This document shows, piece by piece, positions 40,478 through 52,179 of a stretch of DNA of 64,000 bases. Made by a program: the position numbers and the translations under genes. Every line of letters starts with the position of its first letter. Positions within the stretch are counted from its first letter, which is position 1. The notes beneath the pieces were generated by a model. It was given only the letters and a program-made list of their open reading frames with translations, ran no database searches and was not told the DNA's origin. Source of the stretch: Blasia pusilla (lineage: Eukaryota > Marchantiophyta > Marchantiopsida > Blasiales); contig CM114274.1 in assembly GCA_050084515.1 (NCBI GenBank), positions 9,982,001 through 10,046,000 on the forward strand, written 5' to 3'.

Positions 40478-41940
40478 ATGCTGCATTCATCCTCCTGCCG
40501 ACAATATCTTTTAACACTGGGTGTTCCAAGGCTTAGAGTAAATCTTCTGACTCCCATTGCCATGTTTCAATTTTGAAAAATGTTCCCCAATTAGTCGCCG
40601 CAGCAAGAGAGTTTTCTCAGGTTTTCACAGAAGGGGTGACCAGACCAGATGCCAGATTTAGAGAGCGTGGATGGCTCTTGAAACAGTACTCTCATGGTTC
40701 GGATGCTCTGCGTGTTGTAACCCAGGATCAACTTGGAAATGGTCATCGTGTCAAATTTTGTACAGAACTACCTTTTAGTATTTTGTGATGATTTGATGAT
40801 TGATCAGTGAATTTGTCCAGTTCCATGCCCACACTGTGCAAGTTCCATGCATTGGAATGGAGAGTCTCTTGGTTGGAGATCTCAGGGTATATGCTAATGT
40901 GACCAGATATGTCGCTTATCTGTATGTTGTAATGATTGCTGTCTTGCCCATCCTCTTGGGTATTATTGATACAAATGGATGTGTACACAATTTTGAATTG
41001 CAAACTAGGAGGCAAACCCAAGTCGTGCATTGCGCATCATGTGAGCTGTGGGAACTGAAGATATTCTTTTGTGAATCATGGGCAGTTCGAGCGTAGCCAT
41101 GGTTGATCATTCAACCAAGTTCATACCATTTTGATATTTTGAGCATTGTGGACCCTGACTGACTTTTTCCTTATTTGTTGTAGTTATTTTTATTCATTTG
41201 CTTACTCTTAGAATACTTGTGACATTTGATGGCCGCTCATGACTGTTGTGTATTTCACTCTATTTGTTGAATATTTATAATAATCTTTATAGAATTTGAT
41301 TGAGTTATCCATTTTATATTAAAAAAAAAATGTTGCGTGATCTTGGAAATTGACTGAATCCAAAGCTTCAAATGACTTAGAACTTTGTAGTGGTACAAGG
41401 GCATTCACCTACTAGGAGAGGTTCTTGTGTGTGGACTGGTGTTCTGGCCCTTCTTTGGTTTGACCAAAAGAGGGTTCAGTATGCAGAAGTTAAAGAAGCA
41501 ATACTTGATGTTGTGTGTTTACGGATAGAAGTCGGATAGGTAGGTAGTACTCGAGGGGCACCATAATGACTGATTCTAATTTTGGTGTGGAGTCAGGATG
41601 TTAGACGAAGAAGAGACCTTAGAGGAGTTTACTAGTCGTGCCTATTGCCCTATGTTACCCATGCATGAGATGGACTAAGGTAGAGGACTTCATGGTTTTT
41701 TAGGGGTCGCGGGGATGTTTGAAAACATTTGAGTGTAGTAGTTTCTGGTGTGATTTTGGAAGGTTAGGTAATCCAAAAAGTTAAGGCTACTTTTTAGTAC
41801 CATGGATAGGTGTGTTGTAAATGGAAGTTTGCGATAAGTATGAAAGCATGGAGACTCCAATATGATTCACATCACATGTCATGATTTAAGTCATTCATAG
41901 ATAAGGAGTTAGGAGAGGCTATACCCTCAAACACCTAGGG
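40478..41940. other. 3' flank of callose synthase and spacer
   Basis: Presumed 3' untranslated region, then non-coding sequence. The AT-rich ATATTTATAATAATC near 41,271 could serve as polyadenylation context, but no canonical AATAAA is placed convincingly. No recognisable gene. Confidence 0.35.
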
Positions 41941-41949
41941 GTTGAGTTG

Positions 41950-42720
41950 CCTAAGTGCAAGGGTTCGATTCAGTTGGGTTGCCACAAAGTTGAAGCTCGG
42001 GGTTGGGATTCTTTTTTTGAGTTGTAGTTCATACTATCAAACGGTATGAACTAAGACATTCATGGGTGGACAAGAGACATTCTACATTTGGTTTTCATCC
42101 TTCTATGTTGAATAATTAGGGTTGCCCAAGGAGTTTAAGAGGCCTTCACCATTCAAGCATCGTATGGGAAGTTGGGTTATTGCATTGATTGCAACACGAA
42201 GGAGGAGAGTGTGATAACCTTGCATTGAGTGCAACACGAAGTAGTAGAGTGTCGTTCGAACTTTGAAATGTTCGAAGGAGGTTTCATGAGGGGTAAGTGA
42301 CTTCACCATAGGTGTAAGAATGTGCATCGTAGGAGAGGTATATGATACCTAGAAAATAGGGTGGTCACTTGGAGCGTACATGATTGAGTCTTATATTGTC
42401 CTTTACAAATCAGCAATGACTTCATTGAATTTTCTTGGCCAAATGATGGGGCCGATTTTTCAAAAGGATTGCACTCGTCAATGGAGGGGCGATCACGCGG
42501 TACCATTCCTTGGACTAGATGGGTCATCACCAAAAATATTCCATTGTTTAAGATTTTCGGGAGTGTTTCAACTAACACCTATGTCAAGTCTCTCAGAATA
42601 GATCTGCAAGATCTAGTAAAGCACCTTGAGGATAGTGGAGGAAAACTTGAGAAGGTGGAGGATGTTTTGCTGAGGCCGCGGGTAACCTATGAGAGCAGGT
42701 TTCCCCGTCGTTTCGGCTAA
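41950..42720 (+). pseudogene. Unidentified decayed coding-like repeat, copy 2
   Basis: Related in parts to 9.5-10.4 kb (shared words listed there). The clearest frame is 42,469-42,720 (83 codons), ending IDLQDLVKHLEDSGG, then KLEKVEDVLLRPRV and a stop. It looks like a protein C terminus, but I do not recognise the family. A short internal duplication (TTGATTGCAACACGAAG and TTGAGTGCAACACGAAG, about 42,185-42,242) is present. Confidence 0.35.
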
Positions 42721-45700
42721 TTTGGAGCTGTATAGTTAAACTTATTATTTCAGGTAAATAACCATTTTTAGTCTATTTGACTTTCTTCTTTGGGAAGTGG
42801 CTCTTGACTCCCGTAGCCAAGGAGGTGATCTACCAGCATACGTTACCGTGGAGAGAGCTTGGGAGAAGGAAGAGAGAGTTGAAGAGAGGGAGAATTTTTT
42901 TTTCTCATAATTTACATTTACATTCCCTTTTCCTTACGCACTCCCTCGCCATACTTTTTTTCTTCTTCCGCACTATGGCAACCCGTCCGAATCCAACAGA
43001 TTGTACCATATGTGAAACAATATTTTATTCAATCAACGCTTAGTAGATAGTTCGAAAATCCTTAACCCTAAAAGTATTTTGGAAGCACAAATGCCAAACA
43101 AATTACTTTTTCGATCCGAGTTCTGAAAAATAAATCATTTAAGCACATTGATGAAAGTTCAGGTATGAAGTGAAGAAATTGGCATTTCCAAACTACGTTG
43201 TGAGATCTAATATGCATCCGTAGAGCGACTTGTTTAGGATACTGCCTTCTTGGTGGATTCCTACTCCTAAGTCTGACTATCTTAATGCTAGGAGCAAACA
43301 TAATACATATGCTTACAGTGGAAATATCTTTTCCCACTTGTCTCTCATTGCACAAAATCATCACACAAACATGTGGGAAAAAACATACAATCCGAAAACA
43401 CTCAAATTCACAATGTTGTTCCTAACCCAATACATTTTCCTATTCCATTCGCACTATGCACATCTTTTGTGGCGATGACTTCCCTGTTAGCCTCTTGAGT
43501 TGATGCAATTCACTTTTCACTCTCCACGGATGGGCCATAGATTTTTCTTTCTCTTCACTTCGTTGCTAGATTCAAAGACAGATAGTGGATTGAGATCATC
43601 CACCTTTTGAATATGTAAGTTGACGTGAATCTCAGGTTGGATGTGCAATGCAAATGACTTTGTAGTACGAACCTATTCCTAACTGCTCCCCTCTACCAGC
43701 CTAAACCCTATACTTGTAAGGGTGTCAACTTCATCTTGAGTAAACAAGTTGAGTTTCAAAAGATGGTGCTCGGATGCAGTCGCTTTTAAAAGATAATACT
43801 GATCCCAAGGTGGATGTGTCTGACTATGTGCGGAATGGGATTGATGCCCTTGTAGATTTTTGGATCTTGTCTTTTCAAAAGGCATGACTTGATAAACAAT
43901 GATCTAAGAAATTATGTAAACAGTTATTGGTACTTGCAGCGATGGGCTAAATTGTGGAGGTATTTCTTGGAGTTCCAATGGCAGTCGGGTATGATTCTAT
44001 GGACGCGCATGATTCATTTGGATAAAATAATAATTTGAATTGATATCATATCCTTGTAAATTGATAAAACATTTTCAGCCCCCAAAAGCTGGTAATGATC
44101 GGTCTGTCCTTGTACAATTCTTCTTTGGCAATGTGTTGCACGTTCCTTGACACGTTCTCCTTATTCCATCAAAACTAGCCTTCCAAGTGGATCCACATGT
44201 GAGTTAGCTTCAAGAGATATGCCATCTTTTGAGATTAAATTTGCCTTTATGACATCAATGCCATATTGTTGAACAACTTTGAGCTAGGATGATTTGAAGC
44301 CCCAACGACAAAAGAATTCGGAATAAGACATTCATAAATTTTGCACAAAGGACTTCAACTCAAACTTGGAAGCTATCGAGTGTTTTTGAATATATTGGTG
44401 GGGTTATTTCATCATCGAGATTAATCACTATACTTTTCTCGTTGATATTGATGCTTGACTTGTCTGAAGCCAAGGTACTTATATATTTGATCTCCAAGAG
44501 CCTCTCTCAGACTAGTGTAGCGCAAGTTGTATAGGAAGTCTTGAAACACACCCATGAATGTCCCCACCAATGTAGAATTCTCTCTCTCTCGGAGTTTCGG
44601 AAATATCCACAATTGAAGTCTCCAACTAACATTTTCCCATCGTCTAATGTCACAAGGGCCCTAATATGGAACTAAAAGATTTTAGCACCTTTTCCCTTGG
44701 TGACATCCTTTGTGAGTAAGATACAAGATGTTGTTGATTGCAACATTGCCCTAGCCTAGCCGAGTCTTGTTGGAATGCTTCAACAAGGAATATTCTTTGG
44801 CATGATTGCGATGAGCTCCATGATGAATGGACGCTCTTTGCTCTACTTGTGTTTGGGCAAAGGGCATCTCCATGAAGGTTGAATCCCTACATATAGCAAT
44901 TTCTTTTGTAAGGGCGGAGCATGGAACGTTAAGGTGCAAAATTGAGGGGAGGTTGCAACCCATCGGAATCTAACAATTGGAAAACTGTTGCAACTTGTGT
45001 GAATCGGACGAGTTGCACAACACTAATATTTTGCTATCTATCGGATTGAGACAAGTTGCAAATTTTTCAACTTGTTGGATTTCGACAAGTTCCTAGAAAA
45101 TTATGTGCAGAACATATTTTTGAAACTCATGTGAATCTAAGAGGTTGCTCAAGACTGATATTTGGACTTTTCGAATTTGGACAGGTTGCAACAACATTTC
45201 TCGAACATAAGTTTCTTGCAATCCGACAAAATTTGACTTGTTTCACATGTAAGTTCAAAAGAAAAATAGACTACTCGCTTGCCGCATAAAGGGTTCCCAT
45301 TGCTTCATACAAACTGTCCATCAACTCAACCTGCAACAAAATTCTTTATCTTTTCCCCTCAATTGCATGCTTCCGCTACGACACATGAAGTTCTTCTTGG
45401 CATTCAATGCCAAGAAGAATGGTTTTGATTTCCTCGTAACATTGCAGTAGACCTACGTGCTCAATTCTCTTATTCTCCTTGATGCAAGATTTTTTTTAAC
45501 AATCCACTGATTTTTGCATATGGAAAGCATCGGACCTCTCCCTTTCCGGCTAAAATCAGCTCCCCAACATACCTCCATGATAGCAATCCATCCTGGTTGT
45601 GCATTGTCAACCATGAACCCATAAATTTCGGGCGATGACTTTTGTTTTCCTTCACCACCACCAGTAGGAGTAACCAATATTTCTTGAAGCTGGCAACATC

Positions 45701-47270
45701 TTCGACCTTGAGCTCACAATCCAATATGGTTTTGACTCTCTTCTCCATATGGTCGTAAACATCTACATCCATGGTCAACCATCCATTCAAGACCTTGTTG
45801 CAGATGTCAAAGCTTACCCAACTTCCAAACAAATCTTCTCCTTCCCTCATCCTATCAATAAGATCATGACCACTATATGTGTTGTGTGCATACACATCGC
45901 TATACAACATACATTGTTGTTCGTGAATAGACACCCAAACATATAAGGTACCATACTAACTGATGGCATCCAGAAATCGAGACGATTAAGTATGAAAATA
46001 TTTTCAAAATCATACTATTAAGGACGTTAGCCCTGGCTAAGAGGCTCCCAGTGCACGCCACGTGTGAAGCCCGTCAAATTTTCAATTATTTTTGAATTTT
46101 CCTTATACTAAGCTAAGATTTGAATAGAAAAGAGGTTTTTAATTTTTTATTAATTTTTGTTTAAGATGCCTTTAAATTAAAAAATAGAATCTGAATTTTT
46201 AACCTCTTTTTCATTTTCATTTTATTTTTTCATTTTCAAGATTAAAATTATTTTTCAACATCTAGGAAAATAAAAACTTTAATTTCAAGTTAAATTTGGA
46301 AGGGAAACTACATATTACTTTAGAAATATGTCATTGAATATCTTTTTAAAACTTTAATTGTGAGAATTTTTAATAATATTTTGGGCAAACTTTGGATCCA
46401 AATGAGAGAATTTTTTTACTAGTTGAGAAACTTTGAAGACCCCTATCTAATTTGTCCATGAATTCATGAATTGTTTTTAAAAAATTTACCCTATACTAAA
46501 CAGAAAATAAGAATTGGTAAGGCTTTCATAATAATAATTAATTATAATAAACTCAAATTCAAAAATTCCCCGGGTGAAATCTTCTAGAGTTTCTTTCATT
46601 TTTCTTATCTTTCCTTATTTTAAAACTATTTTTTCAAGGTTCATGCAAACAAAATTTAAAGTTTATTGAAGGCAAATTAATTTTTCTGTTGGCAAAAAAT
46701 GAAAAAGATAATAGGTTACGAATGGGACAAGAATTACTCTTCAAAATAAAGGAAGACCTGTTATTTATTTATTTATTTTTTACTTTTAAGCTAGATTGGG
46801 GGAAATTTTTAATCCCTCTTATTGGAAAAAAATTAATCAAAATAAGGGTTTTTCTTTTATTTATTAAAAGACGGGGATTGGAAAAGGGATAAATTACTTT
46901 TTGAAAATTAATAAAGGAAAATATATGGAAAATTGTTTTGAGCCAAGCTTGATGTATTAGAAAAAAAAAGCGATCTTTCTTATCTTTTTTAAAATTAAAC
47001 TTTATTGATCGTTTGTCCTCATATTTCACATTATCATCCTCTATATGTGAGTTTTTTCATTCCCAATCATCTCACCCTGAGTCACCCACTGCATCGCACG
47101 GGAAAAAATTTACCAGTTTGAGATATTTTGGTTAGCGTCATACAGACTAGAATGATAATCAAGTGATGGGCAACTTCGCTTTACACTCAATCAATTCCGG
47201 GTGATGAGTCCTTAGATCCGGATGCTAGAGAGGAGTTGGTAGGGACTCAAGACATTCACCATGATGAGAT
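42721..47270. other. Spacer with no recognised gene
   Basis: The longest frame is a 154-codon minus-strand one at 45,470-45,934 (contains GWLTMDVDVYDHMEKRVKTI). It shows no family I know and no splice or promoter context, so I leave it as doubtful. About 46,080-47,040 is extremely AT-rich with homopolymer runs. Nothing else supportable is visible. Confidence 0.35.
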
Positions 47271-47284
47271 TGTTTTGGAATACA

Positions 47285-48175
47285 TGCGTTGGTGTCTTTG
47301 TGATCACGCTAGGTGCTAGAGAGCGGGATCAAGTTCTACAACGAGCTAGAAGATTCAAGTGGAAGGGGACGCATGTGCTTCGAGTTTTGGAGGATGGAAG
47401 AAAGCGGATGGTGTCGCATCCTTTGCAATGAGTACGAGCCGTGAGACATGCTCACGAGAAGTTGGGTAATTTTTGGGTCAAGTGTACGTATTGCTTGCTT
47501 CAGATTCAGTTTTGGTGGCGTGGTATGCAGATTGATGTTTAACAGTTTGTAGCCATATGTATTGTATGTGATTTCTTGTATGGGTATGGGCATCATTCAA
47601 TGCTCCGATACCACACTTTATAGATCACGGGATTAGGGTATTGCTGGAGTTTAGACTTTGTTGGGCCTTTACCTTTGACGGGACGCCATAGTCGGTATGT
47701 GTTGGTCATGGTGGAGCACTTCTCCAAGTCGATTGAGTTTGTAGTATTTCCAGATAGCTTATGCATTTCTTGATCAAGTGCTTAGTCATTTCATCACAAT
47801 AGGAGAGGTGTTGAGAGATCAAGGTATTGTGGTTGGGATATGATTGGGACCTATAATTATTGTGGTTGGCGATGGGTTTCCACTTTATCGTTTTTTCTTG
47901 CTCTATGGGAGTGAGCCAGATTTACCATCAACTATTTGACGAGATGTGATTGAGATACTTGACCTCAAAGATCCAACGTATTGATGTGAGCGTGTTCTGT
48001 GCGGGCTAAGCTCTTCCGAAGGGTCATGCCTACGGCATTTGAGAACTTGGGTATCGTTCAACATCGTGATACTTTGAGGTACACAACTACACGCGGTGGA
48101 GGATATCCATAACGGATTCGGCGATTCCATCCTGGCGATTATGTCTACCTATAGAAGATAGCGTCGACAACATAA
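47285..48175 (+). pseudogene. Broken Ty3/Gypsy integrase
   Basis: Plus-strand reading shows the integrase zinc-binding region (HEKLGNF, WWRGMQIDV, AICIVCD; about 47,455-47,573). Then comes the first catalytic aspartate block (WSLDFVGPLPLTGRHSRYVL, about 47,645-47,704) and the second (FLDQVLSHF, VLRDQG, about 47,764-47,823). The C-terminal region follows (FFLLYGSEPDLPSTI, then RAKLFRRVMPTAFENLG, QHRDTLRYTTTRGGGYP, RIRRFHPGDYVYL; about 47,880-48,150). Only about 60 bp separate the second aspartate block from the C-terminal region, so the segment with the third acidic residue is deleted. In-frame TAA and TAG codons sit where relatives have Gln. The element is dead; reverse transcriptase and LTRs were not found. 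Confidence 0.7.
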
Positions 48176-48689
48176 GACGTGACCGCAAGACTCACTTTTC
48201 TACGACTGGGAGAGATTCAAGACGTACAGTTTGGAAAGAGTATGTGTGATCTTTTGTGCCATGTCATCTTTCGAACATAGATGGGAGTATTGACCTGAGC
48301 TTGGGATGCATGTTGTGTGGTCTGCTAGAGGAGCAACCACGATGCTAGTCTTTGATGAGTGTTCTTGAGGATTGCATATGTTGTGTTTGACGCCGCCTCT
48401 TGACTTTGTCCTACATTTACATAGGTTTAATAGGTAGACAACAAAATGACTATTGATATTATTAATTGGGGGACGATGAGACGACATAGCACCCGACCTC
48501 TTTATCAAGGTTGCACCAAAATGGACAGATCCATCCATGGGACGGACATGCCAAAGCGGTCGCCAAAGTGGGTTTTTTCGATGTCTGAGCAACCTATACG
48601 GGCTCTAGCCTCCATAACACCTTCCGGTTGGGATGGAGGGTGTGGTTTGAAGGCGAGCCATGGGCACGACGCGATCAACCATCGGTCCT

Positions 48690-48960
48690 GACACAGTGGT
48701 GGTGCAGAGTAGTGGGGTGGCACGGGCGGGGCAGGCTAGGTGCCGACACGGGCGAGGGAAGATAGGCACAGGAATGGGCGGGGGCGGGGCAACAAGCAAG
48801 GGCGGGGGCGGGGCAATGACTGCGGGAGGGGAGTGCGGATGCAAGGGATGGGACAGTTGGGCACAGGTGCAAGCGGCAAGGAGAAGTCACAGTCGCGGGC
48901 TTGGGCGGGCTAGGCGCGGTCCACTTGACGCCTGTGCGGTCTTGGATGCGGGCCCAACTC
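48690..48960 (+). repeat. Very GC-rich block with repeated GGGCGGGGGCGGGG
   Basis: A GC island in AT-rich surroundings. GGGCGGGGGCGGGGCAA occurs twice (about 48,778 and 48,800), giving strong quadruplex potential. Overlapping long frames on both strands (81-130 codons) are expected from low stop-codon frequency in GC-rich DNA, so I call no gene. Confidence 0.5.
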
Positions 48961-49904
48961 ATCTGTGATGTGGGAGCTAGGGGGCCCCATGCAAGCTACA
49001 AATAGGGTGACGAAAACGAGTGTCAAGTTGTAGGGACGCGATGCGGGCTACTAGAGCAAGGGCCGAATGCTAGGTCGATATGGGCCCGGGTGCAGGCCTC
49101 GGGTTCCCGAACATGCAGTGCCCTGCACGCACATGTTTTTCCTCCAGACGGACATAAGTCTGCAAACACGGACGTTGTTCGTGTGCAACCTTGCTCCTGA
49201 TCTTAGCACTGAAAATATGGATAGTATTTAGACTTGTTTTGGAGGTTAGAGGGTATTTTTATATGTGTGTGGATCTATTCATGCGTTGGAAATGTCAATG
49301 TTATTTGGTGTGCAGATGTGATCAATGACACAAAACATATCGTTTGTTGGTATTGTTTACTTTCGTAGATTTTACCTTCCCTAAATTTTTTTTGAATTTC
49401 TGATTTCGAGTGATTAAATAGACAATTGCGAGGAGTTATCTTTGTGGAAGACCTTCATTTCGACAAAACAATAGAGCTTATGATATTCCCCTGAGATTTT
49501 GATCCAAGGGTAACATGATACAAGTTTTAGAATAATGGGTCCAAAATCGACCAGTTATGCTCAAGAGATGCTTGATGTTTTCTAATTGCCAAAATATCTG
49601 TATTTTTTTTTTATCAGAGAATTTGGACTAGAATAACCATTAGGCAATGGAAATTTAAGATAAAGAATTTCTCTATAGGTCGTGAAATGTAATAAACACA
49701 ATCAAGGTTCGAAAAACACTTAGATTATTGAAGGTAATTATACCAAACCATCATAAACATCATGGATGAAGAGATCCCATAAACCAATGGTGAAGAATGG
49801 TACATTGATTCAGGAACACCAAATCAACTCATGAAGAATGGTTGAAGACTCACAATTGTTATATCATAAAATGATGTGCAACTTCGAATTTTAAAAAATC
49901 CAGA
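48961..49904. other. Spacer, nothing recognised
   Basis: No coding frame or repeat boundary that I can support. AT content rises again after about 49,200. Confidence 0.35.
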
Positions 49905-50064
49905 GCCTAAATACATGATGGTGACTAACCCTATTTTGAGATTACCCTTAAAATATAGGAGCTCTAAGTTGTACCAGCTAACTCCGTTAGTATCAACCTA
50001 AGTTAGTATCCAACTAACTAGTTTTAGGTCTGACCAAACAAGATATTAGTTTTCAACATAGATT
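49905..50064 (-). mobile_element. LTR-A fragment
   Basis: About 160 bp match the minus-strand start of LTR-A (compare 38,990-39,162): GATGGTGACTAACCCTA, then CTAAGTTAGTATCCAACTAA, then AGATATTAGTTTTCAACA. It is more diverged than the other copies and truncated. It lies beyond the helicase stop codon, on the same strand as that gene. Confidence 0.6.
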
Positions 50065-50709
50065 CCTTGCAATTGAACTCATATTGTACACAACTTGGGA
50101 TGGATTCAACACTTTTATTTTGTAGCAGTCCTAATTTGCAATAGCCAAATCATCAGCGACTTAGTTCAAGCATCTAGAGTAGTGCTACATCTTCTTACAC
50201 ACTGCAAGTAAGTCACTTGATACTTTTGTCGCAACTGTCCCAGAATGGCTTGGACACATGGTGGGGTGTACACATAAATACTCCTCCATACTTGCAGCTT
50301 TCCAGATTGGCTTGGATCAGACTGCTTCTTACTACTTCCAGGTTGGTAGAATCCTACCAACCTGGAATTCTCGACTGCTTCGATGGAATGTTGCAATGGC
50401 GAAGGCACCCTCCCTATGTTGCCAGCGACTAGAACTAGGAATGGCTAGCAGCATGGTCAGAGATCTCTATCGACTACACACTGAGAGATCTGCTACGATA
50501 ATGAGCCATGTGGCATGGACTGAAGTGGAATTACATTACAAATGCTTGCAGGTTAGCAAACAGCAGTAGTCACAAGGAGGGCCTTAATGACACTAGAGGC
50601 TCTAGTTAATGAGTACAGTCTGATAAGAGGTGGGCCTATGGTGCAACGCTACGACAGGCATTACCTGACAATGCTACTTGGCAAGGAGTTGACGAATGGA
50701 TACACAGTT
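50065..50709. other. Helicase 3' flank
   Basis: Presumed 3' untranslated and flanking sequence of the minus-strand helicase. About 50,631-50,670 contains a copy of the dispersed module (CTATGGTGCAACGCTACGAC, then AGGCATTAC) related to those at 28.4, 52.8 and 58.3 kb. Frames of up to 103 codons here have no recognised family. Confidence 0.35.
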
Positions 50710-52179
50710 CTAGGGACTTCTCTCTCCACCCAACTCATGCACGAGTTTCTGTTTCCAAACCATTTCCAGCCACTTACCCCAGTGAAAGCTAATTTGAAGT
50801 GTTTCTGAGTTGCCAATCACCACTAAGCCTCTCTTTGCTCGTGTGAGAGCTACATTCATTCTTCTGGGATCAGTCAGAAATCCTAGCCGACCTTCTGAGT
50901 TGGCACGAACAGTGGAGATCACGATTACCTGCAGATTCATTAAAGGTGGAACAAGGCTATCAGCTTAACATCTTCTGCTCAACAATCACAATTTCGAACA
51001 GTAATGCTATTCAATCCATTTCTAAACGTGGAGGTAGATTTGTTCATCAGTATGAACGTGCACAAGAGCTAGTAGAGGTAATGGTGAAAGAAGCTCACCT
51101 CTTTCTCACGTCCCTGAAATCCATCCACAGTTTTGACTTCCAAGTCTGCAAATGTACCATTTTCTGCACTCTCTTCACGCATAAACAAATCCTGCAGTAA
51201 TCTTACCTGCTAGGCGAAACATAAGGGCACTATAATCTTGTTGGAAAATTGCCATGGAGTTAACCTTGCTGCTAGTTAAGCTCTTGGTAGCCATTCTCTT
51301 CCAGTTTTGTGATCTGAAAAGACTCAAACACCTTGCCAGCCAGATTGCACCCTCTTCTCTCTACATACAGTTGTTCATGTGCACACTCTCTCCATACCTG
51401 CGCACCATAAGGTGAAATGATACCAATGTCCAGACACCGTACATCTGCATTACTCCCGCTTATAAGCAGTTTCACAATACGCACGACCTGAAACAACACA
51501 AATAAGTGTAGCACAGTCAGATTGTAAGGTAGACAAGACAAGGCTGTAAGGCTATTAAGATTCATCTCCATGAGAGTTCGCAAGGTGTATGGATATACAA
51601 GTTCCCATGAACTACGACGCAAAGAGAATTATAGAGTGTTATGGCGTTATAATGTGACCAACATTTTGACTTTTCCTAATTAGGCATTCAATCGACGTAA
51701 AACAAATGTAGGTCTGATGATCTTGAAAGAGGAAATGCTAGTTCTAACCACCTCACAAACTGCTATTTCACTCGCCTCTAAGGCTTCAGCTTTATTGAAC
51801 CAGGAGTTGCCAAGTGCAGTTGTTTCCTCCATGCCAGTTAAGCATTCAATGAAGACAAGAGGTTTATCCTTGTTGGGCCACTCCATGCTGAAAACATCCA
51901 CAAAGCACCAAAGCGTTAAAGTAGCCTCGTATACTTGTAGTTTGAACTCCCACACTAAACCGTTCTCTGGGTGGTAGAACTAAGTTTGTCACTCATTGTC
52001 TTGAGAGCAACTGAAACCGTAGAAATATGAAGAGTTATAGCAAACAGTCGCTTATTGATTCTGCAGAAAGGGCAACTGCTGACCTTCTTGGTGCAAGCCG
52101 TTCAGAAGGTTTCACATGTGACAATAACCTACTCCCATAAAACATTGCAGAAGGCCACGTAGCCAAAACTGGGTGCATC
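50710..52179 (-). other. Helicase exons 11-15: motifs IV to VI and C terminus
   Basis: Exons: 52179-52084, 51887-51752, 51487-51398, 51206-51099, 50928-50710. They encode MHPVLATWPSAMFYGSRLL, then MEWPNKDKPLVFIECLTG, DIGIISPYGAQ, VKTVDGFQGREKE, and VIVISTVRANSEGRLGFL with RRMNVALTRAKRGLVVIG. The protein ends after KWLEMVWKQKLVHELGG plus four residues. The split codon for the Arg of QYRM is made across the 7.3-kb intron. Donor of exon 12 (GAG then GTGGTT) is weak by consensus but is the join that preserves frame and family spacing. Confidence 0.85.

Noticed and set aside
42815-42840. AAGGAGGTGATC resembling the inverse of a 16S rRNA 3' end, hinting at an organelle insertion
   Set aside because: The match stops after about a dozen bases and neighbouring rRNA sequence is absent, so it is likely chance.
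45470-45934. 154-codon open frame on the minus strand
   Set aside because: No recognised family, no supporting splice or promoter context, and it lies in decayed repeat-rich spacer. Length alone does not make it a gene.
48200-48968. Several long frames (80-130 codons) on both strands
   Set aside because: GC-rich, stop-poor and repetitive sequence; mutually overlapping frames without motifs.
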